DNA from: DATLGB01 sp964242305
Lineage (GTDB): Bacteria; Actinomycetota; Thermoleophilia; Solirubrobacterales; Solirubrobacteraceae
Direction of reading: 5' to 3'
Length of the DNA stretch: 64,000 nt
Assembly: GCA_964242305.1 (NCBI GenBank)
Contig: CAXTBB010000026.1
Coordinates: 1 to 64,000, forward strand
Below are positions 23,246 to 30,951 of this stretch, piece after piece. Position numbers and translations under genes: made by a program. Every line of letters begins with the position of its first letter. Position 1 is the first letter of the stretch. Below the pieces are notes generated by a model. It did not search any database. It saw nothing but the letters and a program-made list of their open reading frames with translations, and had not been told where the DNA came from.

Positions 23246-24814
23246 ATGCAGCAACAAGAGGGATACAGCGCCGCGATCTTCTGGGGATTCATCGCCGCCG
23301 CGGCGGTCGTGGTGGGGGCCATCGTCGCCGTGCTTTCCGGTTACCTGCTGGGTCACTTCACCCACGAGCGGACGAAGATCGTCGCCGCGCGCACGAGCAC
23401 GGCGCCGGCCAACCCCGGGGCTCAAGGCACCGCGACGTCAGCGGTGGTCCTCAAAGCGCCGGTCGGCCTGCCCAACGAGACGGCGGCGATGACGCCCCTA
23501 GGCGGTGGGGTCTCCGCCGTCAAGGGCCTCACCGCAAGCGTCTGGGCACGGGGTGTCAAGGGTGTGGCCGACATGGCGCAGGGACCGGATGGATCCGTGT
23601 TCGTCAGCACGGCAGGCGAGACCGGCAAGCCGGTTGACAGCGTGTGGCTGGCACGCAAAGGGGCGAAGCCGGTGAAGGTCATCGCCGGCCTCACCGGCGC
23701 GCTCGGCGTCGCGTGGCACGACCAACGGCTCTACGTGTCATCCATCGGGCGGGTCGACGTGTACAGCGACTTCAACGGGAGGAAGTTCGGATATCACCGC
23801 AACCTGCTGTCAAAGCTCCCCGGCGGCAAGCTCGGCTACAACGACAACCTGCGGCTCGGGCCGGACGGCCGCTTCTACATGGCCATCGGCTCGCCCTGTG
23901 ATCACTGTGCTCCCAAGGACCCGCTGAGCGCGACGATCGTGAGCTTCCTTCCCGACGGGTCCGATCTGAGGACGTTCTCCACCGGGGTGCGCGGCAACGC
24001 CTCGCTCGGGTTCGCCCCGGGGACCAGCGACCTCTACATGGCGACCAATCAGCGCAACGACGTCGGCGGGAAGCCGGTGCCCGACCAGTTCGGGCTCGTC
24101 CAGCCGGGCTCGTGGTGGGGCTACCCGACCTGCTGGGACCAGGGCGGAGACGCGTGTCGAGCCGCGTCGCGGCCATTGGTCAACCTCGACCCGCACGCGG
24201 CCACCTTCGGACTCGCGTTCGTCAACGGCCAATGGGGAGACAAGTGGGGTCAGTCGGCGCTGATGTCCGAGTGGACGCTTGGGAAGGTGATCGCGGTAAA
24301 GCTTGCCCGCAAAGGCACGACGCTGACCGCAGACCCGACGGTCGTGCTGACGGGACTCAAGAACCCTGGGCCGCTGCTGAGCATGCCCGGCGGCACGATG
24401 CTGGCGAGCTCGCAGGCGGCCGGGATCATCTACGCCCTGCGGCCAGGCACCGCCGACACCCCCGCCGCCGCGCCGTCCAGGACCCCAGCAGCGACGTCTG
24501 CGCCGGGGACCAAGAAGCCCGCGGCTGCCGGCAGCGTGCTGAAGGTGTCCGCTGACCCCGCCGGAGGGCTGAAGTACACCACCGACAAGCTGACCGCGAA
24601 GGCGGGGAACGTCGAGGTGCAGTTCACCAACGCGGCCGCCACGCCGCATGACGTCGTTATCAGCAAGGGCTCGAAGGTCATCGTTCAGACCGACACGATC
24701 GCCAGGAGCAAGACGTCGAAGGAGGCGAAGCTGACGGCCGGGACGTACACGTTCTACTGCTCGCTGCCCGGCCACCGCCAGGCCGGCATGGAGGGGACGC
24801 TGACCGTCCGCTGA
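23246..24814 (+). CDS. Membrane-anchored sorbosone/glucose dehydrogenase-like beta-propeller fused to a cupredoxin
   Basis: 522 residues. An N-terminal transmembrane helix (FWGFIAAAAVVVGAIVAVLS, residues about 13-35) anchors an extracytoplasmic protein. Residues about 75-395 resemble the PQQ-dependent glucose/sorbosone dehydrogenase propeller: GLTASVWARGVKGVADMAQG, GALGVAWHDQRLYVSSIGRV, GYNDNLRLGPDGRFYMAIGS, VQPGSWWGYPTCWDQGGDAC. After an Ala/Pro/Thr linker, the last 95 residues form a plastocyanin-like domain with copper ligands in ATPHDVVISKG (His) and TYTFYCSLPGHRQAGMEGTL (Cys, His, Met). The design suggests substrate oxidation coupled to a built-in copper electron acceptor. Under operator copy 6. 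The catalytic His/Arg set of true GDHs was not verified. Confidence 0.8.
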   Translation: MQQQEGYSAAIFWGFIAAAAVVVGAIVAVLSGYLLGHFTHERTKIVAARTSTAPANPGAQGTATSAVVLKAPVGLPNETAAMTPLGGGVSAVKGLTASVWARGVKGVADMAQGPDGSVFVSTAGETGKPVDSVWLARKGAKPVKVIAGLTGALGVAWHDQRLYVSSIGRVDVYSDFNGRKFGYHRNLLSKLPGGKLGYNDNLRLGPDGRFYMAIGSPCDHCAPKDPLSATIVSFLPDGSDLRTFSTGVRGNASLGFAPGTSDLYMATNQRNDVGGKPVPDQFGLVQPGSWWGYPTCWDQGGDACRAASRPLVNLDPHAATFGLAFVNGQWGDKWGQSALMSEWTLGKVIAVKLARKGTTLTADPTVVLTGLKNPGPLLSMPGGTMLASSQAAGIIYALRPGTADTPAAAPSRTPAATSAPGTKKPAAAGSVLKVSADPAGGLKYTTDKLTAKAGNVEVQFTNAAATPHDVVISKGSKVIVQTDTIARSKTSKEAKLTAGTYTFYCSLPGHRQAGMEGTLTVR

Positions 24815-25089
24815 CGGTCAGCGCAGCTCGCTCCACTGAACGGACCACCATGTCCTGCTCCATCCTCATGTGCGGCCCAGGTCCCCGGCCCGGTCGGACG
24901 TGCCGGTCGCCGTCCGCTCGTCAGGCGCCTCGCGGCGAGGCCTTGGGATTCATGGTCATGCGGGCGCCCGCCGATGAGTCTCGTGACCCTCGCGCTCCAG
25001 CCGGTGAAAGAGCCGCTCGCGCATGAAACGCCTCTTACGGCTGGGAGATCCACTCGCCGCGTCAACCGCGGCAGGAAGGAAGTGCCCTG

Positions 25090-27042
25090 TTGAGCCCCAG
25101 CGGATCTCCATTTCTGATTGGGGCGCGACGTGATCGCAGCTTTTACGTAGCTCTGCTGGACGCGATGGCCGAGCAGATCGCCGTGCTGGACGGGCGTGGC
25201 CGGATCGTCGAGACCAACGCCGCCTGGCGTCAATTTGCACTGGACAACGGCGCGGTTCCGGGCACCACGGGAGTGGGTGCGAACTATGTCGCCATCTGCG
25301 AATTCGCCGATGAGCCCGAAGCCGATGCGGTCGCAGCGGGTCTCAGGGCAATGATCAAGGACCCGACGACGCAGTTCAGCCTCGAGTATCCGTGCCACGC
25401 GCCAGACGAAGAGCGGTGGTTTCGTGTCAAGGCGACGCCGTTCGAAGAGGACGGAGCACCGCGCGTCGTCGTACAGCACACGCTGATAACCGCTCAGCGC
25501 CAGGCTCAGGACAAGGCCAGCCTGCGGAGCAGGCTCCTCGACGAAGCGCCGGCCGCGGTCATCGCGACAGACGGGACCTACCGCATAACGGAATGGAACG
25601 CAGGGGCCCTTCAGCTCTACGGGTGGACCCGCGACGAGGTACTCGGCAAGAACGTTCGCCGTCTCCTCGTGCCGGAGGCTGGAAATGCGCCGTGCGACGC
25701 CGCCTTGCTCTCCTTGGCGCGCGGCGACGACTGGACGGGAGACATGACGTTGCAACGCCGGGACGGGTCGACGTTCACCGCGCACGTCCGTGACACCATC
25801 GTGCTCGCCGAAGACGGAACGGTGAGCGGATACGTCGGGGTGACCATCGACGTCACAGAACGGCGGCGGGCTGAGCAGAACCACAAGTCGGCGCAGCAGT
25901 ACCTCGAGGCCGTGACCTCGCACATGGGTCAAGGGTTGATCACCGTTGACCCGGTTGGCGAGCTTGTCTACATGAACGCCGCAGCCGAGCGCATGCTCGG
26001 TTGGCGCCTAGAGGACATCGTTGGCGAGCCGCTCCAGCCGATCCTCAACGGTTCGCACCCCATCGGCTCCCCCAGCGGCTCCGAGAACACCCCGATGCTG
26101 CGCTCGCAGCGCGACGGCGAGATCTTGCATGTCGACGAGGCGTCTTTCATCCGGCACGACGGGTCGCTGCTTCCGGTCGAATACACGGTTGCTCCCTTCG
26201 AAACCTCGGCCGGCGTCAGCGGGTCCGTGATCGTGTTCGGCGACATCATCCGTCGCAAGGCCGAGCACGAGCGGCTGGCCCAGGAGATGGAATCGTTGAA
26301 GTGGGTGACCCGCATCCACGACGCGCTCGCACAAGACGGGTTTCGGTTGTATGCGCAACCCATCTTCGATCTCGTCACGGGCGACGTGGTGCAGCACGAG
26401 CTGCTGATCCGGATGCTCGACACCGACGGCGCCGTCATCCCTCCGGGCGCCTTCCTTCCAGCAGCGGAACGACACGGCGCGATCCGGCAGATCGATGAAT
26501 GGGTCATCAGGCAGGCCGCGCAGCTCATAGCCGAGGGTCACCCGATGGAGATCAACCTGTCGGCAGAGTCGATCATCGATCCCGACATGGCGGACTATGT
26601 GCGCGAGGCCCTCGCCGCGGTGAACGCCGACCCGCGAAACCTGGTCCTCGAGCTGACCGAGACCGCCATTCTGCGCGATCCCGACGCTGGGCGCTTGTTC
26701 CTCGAGCGGGTCACCGCTCTCGGTTGCAAAGTGGCCCTGGACGACTTCGGAACGGGCTATGGCGGCTTCACCTACCTGAAGAACCTGCCGGTCGATTATC
26801 TGAAGATCGATGTCGACTTTGTCCGCGACCTACCACACAACACGATGAGCCAGCAGGTCGTCCAAGCCGTCGTCCAACTCGCCACCGGAATCGGCAAGAA
26901 GACCGTGGCAGAGGGCGTCGAGGACGACGAAACGCGCGAGCTGCTGCAGACCTACGGGGTCGACTACGCCCAGGGCTACGGCCTTGGCCGCCCCATCCCG
27001 ATCTCCGACAGCTCACACCTGAACATGAGGCCCCATGCCTGA
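25090..27042 (+). CDS. PAS-PAS-PAS-EAL protein, probable c-di-GMP phosphodiesterase
   Basis: 650 residues from TTG with AGGAAGGA eight bases before. Three PAS-like sensory modules: about 17-135 (VALLDAMAEQIAVLDGRGRI), 145-260 (IATDGTYRITEWNAGALQLY) and 275-395 (GLITVDPVGELVYMNAAAER). No GGDEF domain is present. The EAL domain (about 400-640) has HELLIRMLD in place of EALLR, EINLSAESII, LELTETAILR, LDDFGTGYGGF, LKIDVDF, TVAEGVED and QGYGLGRPI, so the metal and catalytic residues Glu, Asn, Glu, Asp-Asp, Lys and Glu are kept. A soluble enzyme likely to degrade cyclic-di-GMP on a redox, light or ligand signal. The next gene overlaps by 8 bp. The 275 bp upstream hold no gene; no TCACCC copy was found there. 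Confidence 0.88.
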   Translation: MSPSGSPFLIGARRDRSFYVALLDAMAEQIAVLDGRGRIVETNAAWRQFALDNGAVPGTTGVGANYVAICEFADEPEADAVAAGLRAMIKDPTTQFSLEYPCHAPDEERWFRVKATPFEEDGAPRVVVQHTLITAQRQAQDKASLRSRLLDEAPAAVIATDGTYRITEWNAGALQLYGWTRDEVLGKNVRRLLVPEAGNAPCDAALLSLARGDDWTGDMTLQRRDGSTFTAHVRDTIVLAEDGTVSGYVGVTIDVTERRRAEQNHKSAQQYLEAVTSHMGQGLITVDPVGELVYMNAAAERMLGWRLEDIVGEPLQPILNGSHPIGSPSGSENTPMLRSQRDGEILHVDEASFIRHDGSLLPVEYTVAPFETSAGVSGSVIVFGDIIRRKAEHERLAQEMESLKWVTRIHDALAQDGFRLYAQPIFDLVTGDVVQHELLIRMLDTDGAVIPPGAFLPAAERHGAIRQIDEWVIRQAAQLIAEGHPMEINLSAESIIDPDMADYVREALAAVNADPRNLVLELTETAILRDPDAGRLFLERVTALGCKVALDDFGTGYGGFTYLKNLPVDYLKIDVDFVRDLPHNTMSQQVVQAVVQLATGIGKKTVAEGVEDDETRELLQTYGVDYAQGYGLGRPIPISDSSHLNMRPHA

Positions 27043-27541
27043 CGAGCAGCACATCCACGAACAAGACAAACAGCAGAAAGCGCTGGACGCCGAGCAGTCG
27101 ATGGTCGACCTCGACCAGGCCATCAGCGATCGCGAGGAGGCGATCGTGGACAGCAAACAAGCGAGCATCGACAAGGAGCGCGACCGACTCGTTCTTGAGC
27201 CCGTCGGAAATCGGCCCGATCTCGCTGCCCGCGTCGAAGGGCGCTACCGCAGAGCAGAGCTCGAAGCTGCTCAGGGGCGGCTGGATGCGCATCAGGATCA
27301 GTTAGATGCTGCGCAGATCGGCCGTGACCGCCGCCAGGAGTGGCTGGACGACGAGCAGGAGGTCCTGCACAGTCCTCCAGCATTTCGACCGCCAAGCGAG
27401 GAGGAACTGGCCGCTTCAAGCTCCGAGCGTTACCAGGCAGCCGAGCGACGCGCGAGGAACGCGCGCAAGCGGGCTGAGGACGCGATCCGCCGCGCCGAGG
27501 CGGCTGAAGCTCGCCTGCGTGCCCGTCCGCTGCAAACGTAG
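27035..27541 (+). CDS. Coiled-coil protein coupled to the EAL protein, 168 aa
   Basis: Almost wholly helical and charged: HIHEQDKQQKALDAEQSMVD, LDQAISDREEAIVDSKQASI, AELEAAQGRLDAHQDQLDAA and a last coil QAAERRARNARKRAEDAIRR. Regular seven-residue spacing of Leu/Ile/Ala indicates coiled coils, with a short central break near DRLVLEPVGNRPDLAAR. No enzymatic motif. Overlap with the EAL gene implies stoichiometric co-production; a partner or scaffold for the phosphodiesterase is a reasonable inference. Confidence 0.7.
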   Translation: MPDEQHIHEQDKQQKALDAEQSMVDLDQAISDREEAIVDSKQASIDKERDRLVLEPVGNRPDLAARVEGRYRRAELEAAQGRLDAHQDQLDAAQIGRDRRQEWLDDEQEVLHSPPAFRPPSEEELAASSSERYQAAERRARNARKRAEDAIRRAEAAEARLRARPLQT

Positions 27542-27632
27542 CGAGCCGGGTCTCGCGCAGGTGTCTGCCGGCAGCGCGAAGGCAGCGACGATCTGCCGGG
27601 TCTGCAGGACGGTGGACTCACCATCCGGCGAA

Positions 27633-27662
27633 TCATCCGATCCGGGCGACCACCACTCACCC
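27633..27662 (+). promoter_or_regulatory. TCACCC operator copy 7
   Basis: TCATCCGATCCGGGCGA (27633-27649), seven bases, TCACCC (27657-27662). Offset 24 bp; 59 bases from the second unit to the USP ATG at 27716. Confidence 0.65.
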
Positions 27663-27715
27663 GGATCGGCCTGACGCTTAGGGCTCTCCGTCACCTCAAA
27701 GGAAGGGCAGCCACC

Positions 27716-28150
27716 ATGTTTCATCACATCCTCGTCGCGGCCGACGGTTCGGCCCACGCCCAACGGGCACTGAACGAAGCCATCGACATCGCGCAGACCG
27801 AGGGTGCGCGTCTGACGATCCTGACTGCGGTTCCGCATCCGATCGCGGCGGCGGCCTTCGCGGGTGGTGCCGCCCTGTCTCTCGCCGATGAGCTCGAGGT
27901 GGAGTTCAAGGCCATCCTGGATCAGGCGGCCGAAGCGGTTCCGGATGACCTCCCGGTCGAGACGGTCCTCACGCACCGGCCGAGTCGCGAGGCGTTGATC
28001 GAACAGGTCGACACCGGAACGTTCGATCTGCTGGTGATGGGCTCGCGAGGACGCGGTGCCGTCAAATCGGCCCTGCTGGGCAGCGTGAGCCACCACGTCG
28101 TCAACCACAGCTCGATTCCCGTGCTCGTCGTGCCTGTGGACGCCCCGTGA
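27716..28150 (+). CDS. Universal stress protein (UspA family)
   Basis: 144 residues from ATG after AAAGGAAGGG. HHILVAADGSAHAQRALNEA gives the first strand and ATP-contact Asp; the phosphate-binding stretch is LLVMGSRGRGAVKSALLGSV, matching the G-2X-G-9X-G(S/T) motif of ATP-binding Usp; HHVVNHSSIPVLVVPVD ends the fold. Universal stress proteins are made under starvation, hypoxia or redox stress. Control by operator copy 7 supports a stress-response role for the whole signature. Confidence 0.92.
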   Translation: MFHHILVAADGSAHAQRALNEAIDIAQTEGARLTILTAVPHPIAAAAFAGGAALSLADELEVEFKAILDQAAEAVPDDLPVETVLTHRPSREALIEQVDTGTFDLLVMGSRGRGAVKSALLGSVSHHVVNHSSIPVLVVPVDAP

Positions 28151-28154
28151 CCAG

Positions 28155-28183
28155 TCACCCGGTCGTTCGATGACGGCTCACCC
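28155..28183 (+). promoter_or_regulatory. TCACCC operator copy 8
   Basis: TCACCC (28155-28160), GGTCGTTCGATGACGGC, TCACCC (28178-28183). The offset is 23 rather than 24 and the palindrome is weak, as if one base had been lost. It begins five bases after the USP stop and precedes only a 38-codon frame, so it may be an orphan signal. Confidence 0.45.
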
Positions 28184-28222
28184 TCAAGCACCACCAGGCC
28201 CACGTTGTCGCTTCGTCCAGCG

Positions 28223-28339
28223 ATGAAGCTCCACCACGACACGTCCGCAACGACGGCGGCGGAGCTCCCCGAACGGCGCGTCGTCGCGGCGCGCCATCTC
28301 CGGGTGGCCTCGATGACAGCCCTCCCGTTCATCGATTAG
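28223..28339 (+). CDS. Possible 38-aa open frame after operator copy 8
   Basis: ATG to TAG encodes 38 residues, e.g. TTAAELPERRVVAARHLRVA then SMTALPFID. It lies 40 bp after operator copy 8 but has no clear ribosome-binding site. It may be a tiny protein or the stump of a lost target gene. Low confidence. Confidence 0.2.
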   Translation: MKLHHDTSATTAAELPERRVVAARHLRVASMTALPFID

Positions 28340-28346
28340 GAAGCGG

Positions 28347-28718
28347 TCATTCGGCTGAATCGGTCTTGCCGCGGCGCTTGGTCTCGCCGGGCTCCGGTGG
28401 GGCGTCGGGATCGGTCGGCCCTCCCGGGATGGGCTCGCCCCGGTAGTCCTCGGGGTTGTCGACCATCTTGCCCTCGATGCTGACGCCCCCGCCCTCGTGA
28501 CGTACGAGTCCGGCGGGGCCGAGCTTGTCGGTCGCGCCCCTGCCGTAGGGCTCGCCGTCGTCGCTGCCGCCGAGCGTCAGGAACTTGGCCTTGCCGCCGG
28601 GCCAGTCGCTCAGCTTGGTGGGAAGCGTGTCGGCGTTCTCGAGGGCTTCGATCTCCTCGTGAGCGGCCTTGAGCTCCTGGGTTGCCGCGTCTTCCGTCGG
28701 GGTGTCACTGGATGGCAT
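28347..28718 (-). CDS. Hypothetical hydrophilic protein, 123 aa
   Basis: Highly polar, Gly/Pro/Asp-rich: an N-terminal helix (TQELKAAHEEIEALENADTL), then LSDWPGGKAKFLTLGGSDDG, EPYGRGATDKLGPAGLVRHE and VDNPEDYRGEPIPGGPTDPD. The LSDWPGGKAKF and NPEDYRGEPIPGGPTDP stretches look like a conserved actinobacterial hypothetical family. Probably partly disordered. Its start overlaps the end of the upstream transporter-like gene by 14 bp, so they form an operon. Confidence 0.7.
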   Translation of the reverse strand: MPSSDTPTEDAATQELKAAHEEIEALENADTLPTKLSDWPGGKAKFLTLGGSDDGEPYGRGATDKLGPAGLVRHEGGGVSIEGKMVDNPEDYRGEPIPGGPTDPDAPPEPGETKRRGKTDSAE

Positions 28719-29637
28719 GCTGGCCTCCTGCTGGTGGGTGGGTGATTCGAGCGAGATCGGGACCTGGGGGCGCGCCGGCGCGGTGGGGAGCCGGGATCAG
28801 GGCCGCGCCGGCGAGGATCGCCGCGAACGCGACGATGCGGGCGGCGACCACGAGGGCGTTCTTGCCGAGCGGGTCGCCGAAGACCGCGAGCCCGGCGACG
28901 ATCGTGGACAGGTTCGCCGTGACCGCGGTGACGGCGATGACGGCGACGCCGTCGCCGATCTGCAGGCTGCGCGCTGACGCGAAGAACGAGGCGATCGCCG
29001 CGACGAGGATGACCACGGTCCACGGGCTCAGCAGCCCGATGAGCCCAGCTCCGAGGTCCCCGGAGAGCGCCTTGATCGCCACGTCAGAGATCCCGAATCC
29101 GAGCCCGGCGGCGACGCCGAGCAGCAGACCGCGCTGCACCGGTATGCGATCGATCGCGTGGGTGACGACGAACAGGACCCCGGCGCTGATGGCGACGCCC
29201 TCGAAGACGATCATCCCGCCGACCGAGTAGCGCGAATTCGCTGTGTCGCCGCCTCCGCCGGTCAGCGTCAGCAGGCCGAGTGAGACGGCGACGAGGACGA
29301 TGCCGGTCCACTGGCGCCGGCCGAGGTCGAAGCCGAAGTAGCGCTCGGCGAGCACCGCCAGGAAGACAAGACCGCCGGCGAGGACGGCCTGCCCGATGGA
29401 GATCGGGGCGAGGGAGAGCGCCGCGACGTGCAACGCGAACGCGACGCCGGCGGTGCCCCAGCCGATGCTCCACCACTTGGAGCGGAAGAGGTCGGCGGCG
29501 CTGCGCAGCGGGTGGCGCATGTCGACATCGGGGGCCGCGACGGCTCCCCGGAGCTTCAGCAGGAAGCTGAGATTGGTCCCGAGCGCGGACACCACGGCGC
29601 AGAGGAGGCCGACGCCGACGGCGAGCGAGACGCCCAT
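28705..29637 (-). CDS. DMT/NIPA-like multi-pass membrane transporter
   Basis: 310 residues with nine or ten hydrophobic segments, e.g. VGVGLLCAVVSALGTNLSFL, GTAGVAFALHVAALSLAPIS, IGQAVLAGGLVFLAVLAERY, GIVLVAVSLGLLTLTGGGG, VVTHAIDRI, GLLLGVAAGLGFGISDVAIK, PWTVVILVAAIASFFASARS. The two-fold pattern is that of drug/metabolite transporters or magnesium-transporter NIPA proteins; substrate unknown. A weak relative of the TCAC operator (29683-29699) lies upstream but with poor fit. Confidence 0.75.
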   Translation of the reverse strand: MGVSLAVGVGLLCAVVSALGTNLSFLLKLRGAVAAPDVDMRHPLRSAADLFRSKWWSIGWGTAGVAFALHVAALSLAPISIGQAVLAGGLVFLAVLAERYFGFDLGRRQWTGIVLVAVSLGLLTLTGGGGDTANSRYSVGGMIVFEGVAISAGVLFVVTHAIDRIPVQRGLLLGVAAGLGFGISDVAIKALSGDLGAGLIGLLSPWTVVILVAAIASFFASARSLQIGDGVAVIAVTAVTANLSTIVAGLAVFGDPLGKNALVVAARIVAFAAILAGAALIPAPHRAGAPPGPDLARITHPPAGGQHAIQ

Positions 29638-30053
29638 CAGCGCACGACCGGGTTCGGCCGGTGCTGACGGGTGGGGGAGCCGTCACCCGATCCCGAGCGC
29701 GAGCAGGACAACCGGGGTGGGCGGGAACTCGGGCTCCCGGCCTTCAGAGCCGGCTGAAAGTGGATGTCGGGCATGGGTCTGACCTCGCGGTGTGTTGACC
29801 GTCAAGAAGTCAGGTCATGCTGCCTGCCCGCTAAGGCCGACCCCACAAAGAATGCCCTCTGCTCCCTACGCTAGTTCGCCGCCAAGCGGAACCAGGGGTT
29901 GCGTTGTCCTCGGACCAAGGCAGTCGGCGCCAGGATGAAACCTCGCACACGAACGAGACCATTCGGCCGGGCGAGAATGGCTGCACAACCAGTCCCGGGC
30001 GAGCCATGGNNNNNNNNNNCCGTGATGCCGTCGCTCCGCCCCGCTATCCGACG
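29638..30053. other. Gene-free stretch with scaffold gap
   Basis: Between the transporter start and the next membrane protein I see no credible coding region, tRNA or strong repeat. It includes a degenerate TCACCC element (29683-29699) and ten Ns at 30010-30019; composition after 29780 is a little less G+C-rich. Sequence around the gap may come from two unjoined contigs. Confidence 0.6.
30010..30019. other. Assembly gap (10 N)
   Basis: Ten unknown bases of fixed length, a scaffold join of unknown true size. Adjacency of genes across it is not proven. Confidence 0.95.
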
Positions 30054-30746
30054 ATGAAGACCGATCCTGCCTCTGGTCTGCGAATGTCCGAGCGGCGAAC
30101 GCTGCAGCGGATCGAGCGCGGTGATCCCTACTGGCCGGCGCAGCTCGCTGTCGGCGTCGCCATCGCGCTGAACCTGACCCTGTCCGAGAAGCTCACCCTC
30201 GGCCCCACCTGGGTGGCCCCGCTGGTGGAGGGCTTCTTGCTGGTGATCCTGGTGCTGGTGGTTCCGGCCCGAGCGACCACCCACTCCCGGGGTCGGCGCA
30301 GCTTCGCGCTGACCGTCATAGCCCTCGTGAGCCTGGTGAACGTGGTCTCCATCGGACTGCTGGTTCACTACCTCGTCAACGGCGGCCAGGCTGCCGGTAG
30401 CCGGTTGATCCTGTCGGGCACGGTGCTGTTGGCGACCAACGTGCTGTTGTTCGCGGTGTGGTTCTGGGAACTCGACGGCGGCGGCCCCGTCAGCCGCTTC
30501 CACCGGCCGTCGGCGTTGCCGGATTTCCAGTTTCCGCAGATGGAGAATCCCCATCTGGCGCCCGCTCACTGGCGACCAGGGTTCATGGACTACCTCTATG
30601 TGTCGCTGACCAACGCCACAGCATTCAGCCCCACCGACGTCCTGCCGCTCACGCACGTCGCCAAAGCGGTGATGGCCACCCAATCCGTGACGTCGCTGAT
30701 CACCATCGGCCTCGTCGTGGCGAGGGCCGTCAACATCCTCGGATAG
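30054..30746 (+). CDS. Multi-pass membrane protein, 230 aa
   Basis: After a basic N-terminus (MSERRTLQRIERGDPYWPAQ) come four or five membrane helices: LAVGVAIALNLTLSEKLTLG, VEGFLLVILVLVVPARA, FALTVIALVSLVNVVSIGLL, LSGTVLLATNVLLFAVWFWE, and the final MATQSVTSLITIGLVVARAV. A conserved-looking GFMDYLYVSLTNATAFSPTD precedes the last helix, resembling DUF1345-type or ion-channel-like proteins. Function unknown. Start ATG 30054 chosen as the first in frame after the gap. Confidence 0.7.
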   Translation: MKTDPASGLRMSERRTLQRIERGDPYWPAQLAVGVAIALNLTLSEKLTLGPTWVAPLVEGFLLVILVLVVPARATTHSRGRRSFALTVIALVSLVNVVSIGLLVHYLVNGGQAAGSRLILSGTVLLATNVLLFAVWFWELDGGGPVSRFHRPSALPDFQFPQMENPHLAPAHWRPGFMDYLYVSLTNATAFSPTDVLPLTHVAKAVMATQSVTSLITIGLVVARAVNILG

Positions 30747-30951
30747 CCCCGTCGTCGTCGGGCCGGGCGCCACGCTGGAGCTGCGCGACGTGTCGGCGAT
30801 GCTGGCCCACCCGTCCCCGTCGGCGGCGCCACGATCCACCAGCGGATCACCCGCGGCCTGCGCGACCTCGACGCGCTCGCCGCCCGCCTCGCCGCGACCT
30901 GTCGGTAGCCTCGCGGCCCGTGAGTCCGCAGGCGCCCCCTCTGGTCCTCCG
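30747..30951 (+). pseudogene. Remnant of an unidentified gene before the pcaB-like gene
   Basis: Two frames contain protein-like stretches without a start: PVVVGPGATLELRDVSAMLA (from 30748), then, one frame over, GGATIHQRITRGLRDLDALA followed by ARLAATCR and a stop at 30907-30909. They could be the end of one gene broken by a frameshift. I cannot name the family. The pcaB-like gene follows directly. Confidence 0.35.

Noticed and set aside
24815..25089. Further copy of the TCACCC element before the PAS-EAL gene
   Set aside because: TCATGC near 24956 and GTGACCC near 25009 occur, but without the palindrome or the 24-bp offset.
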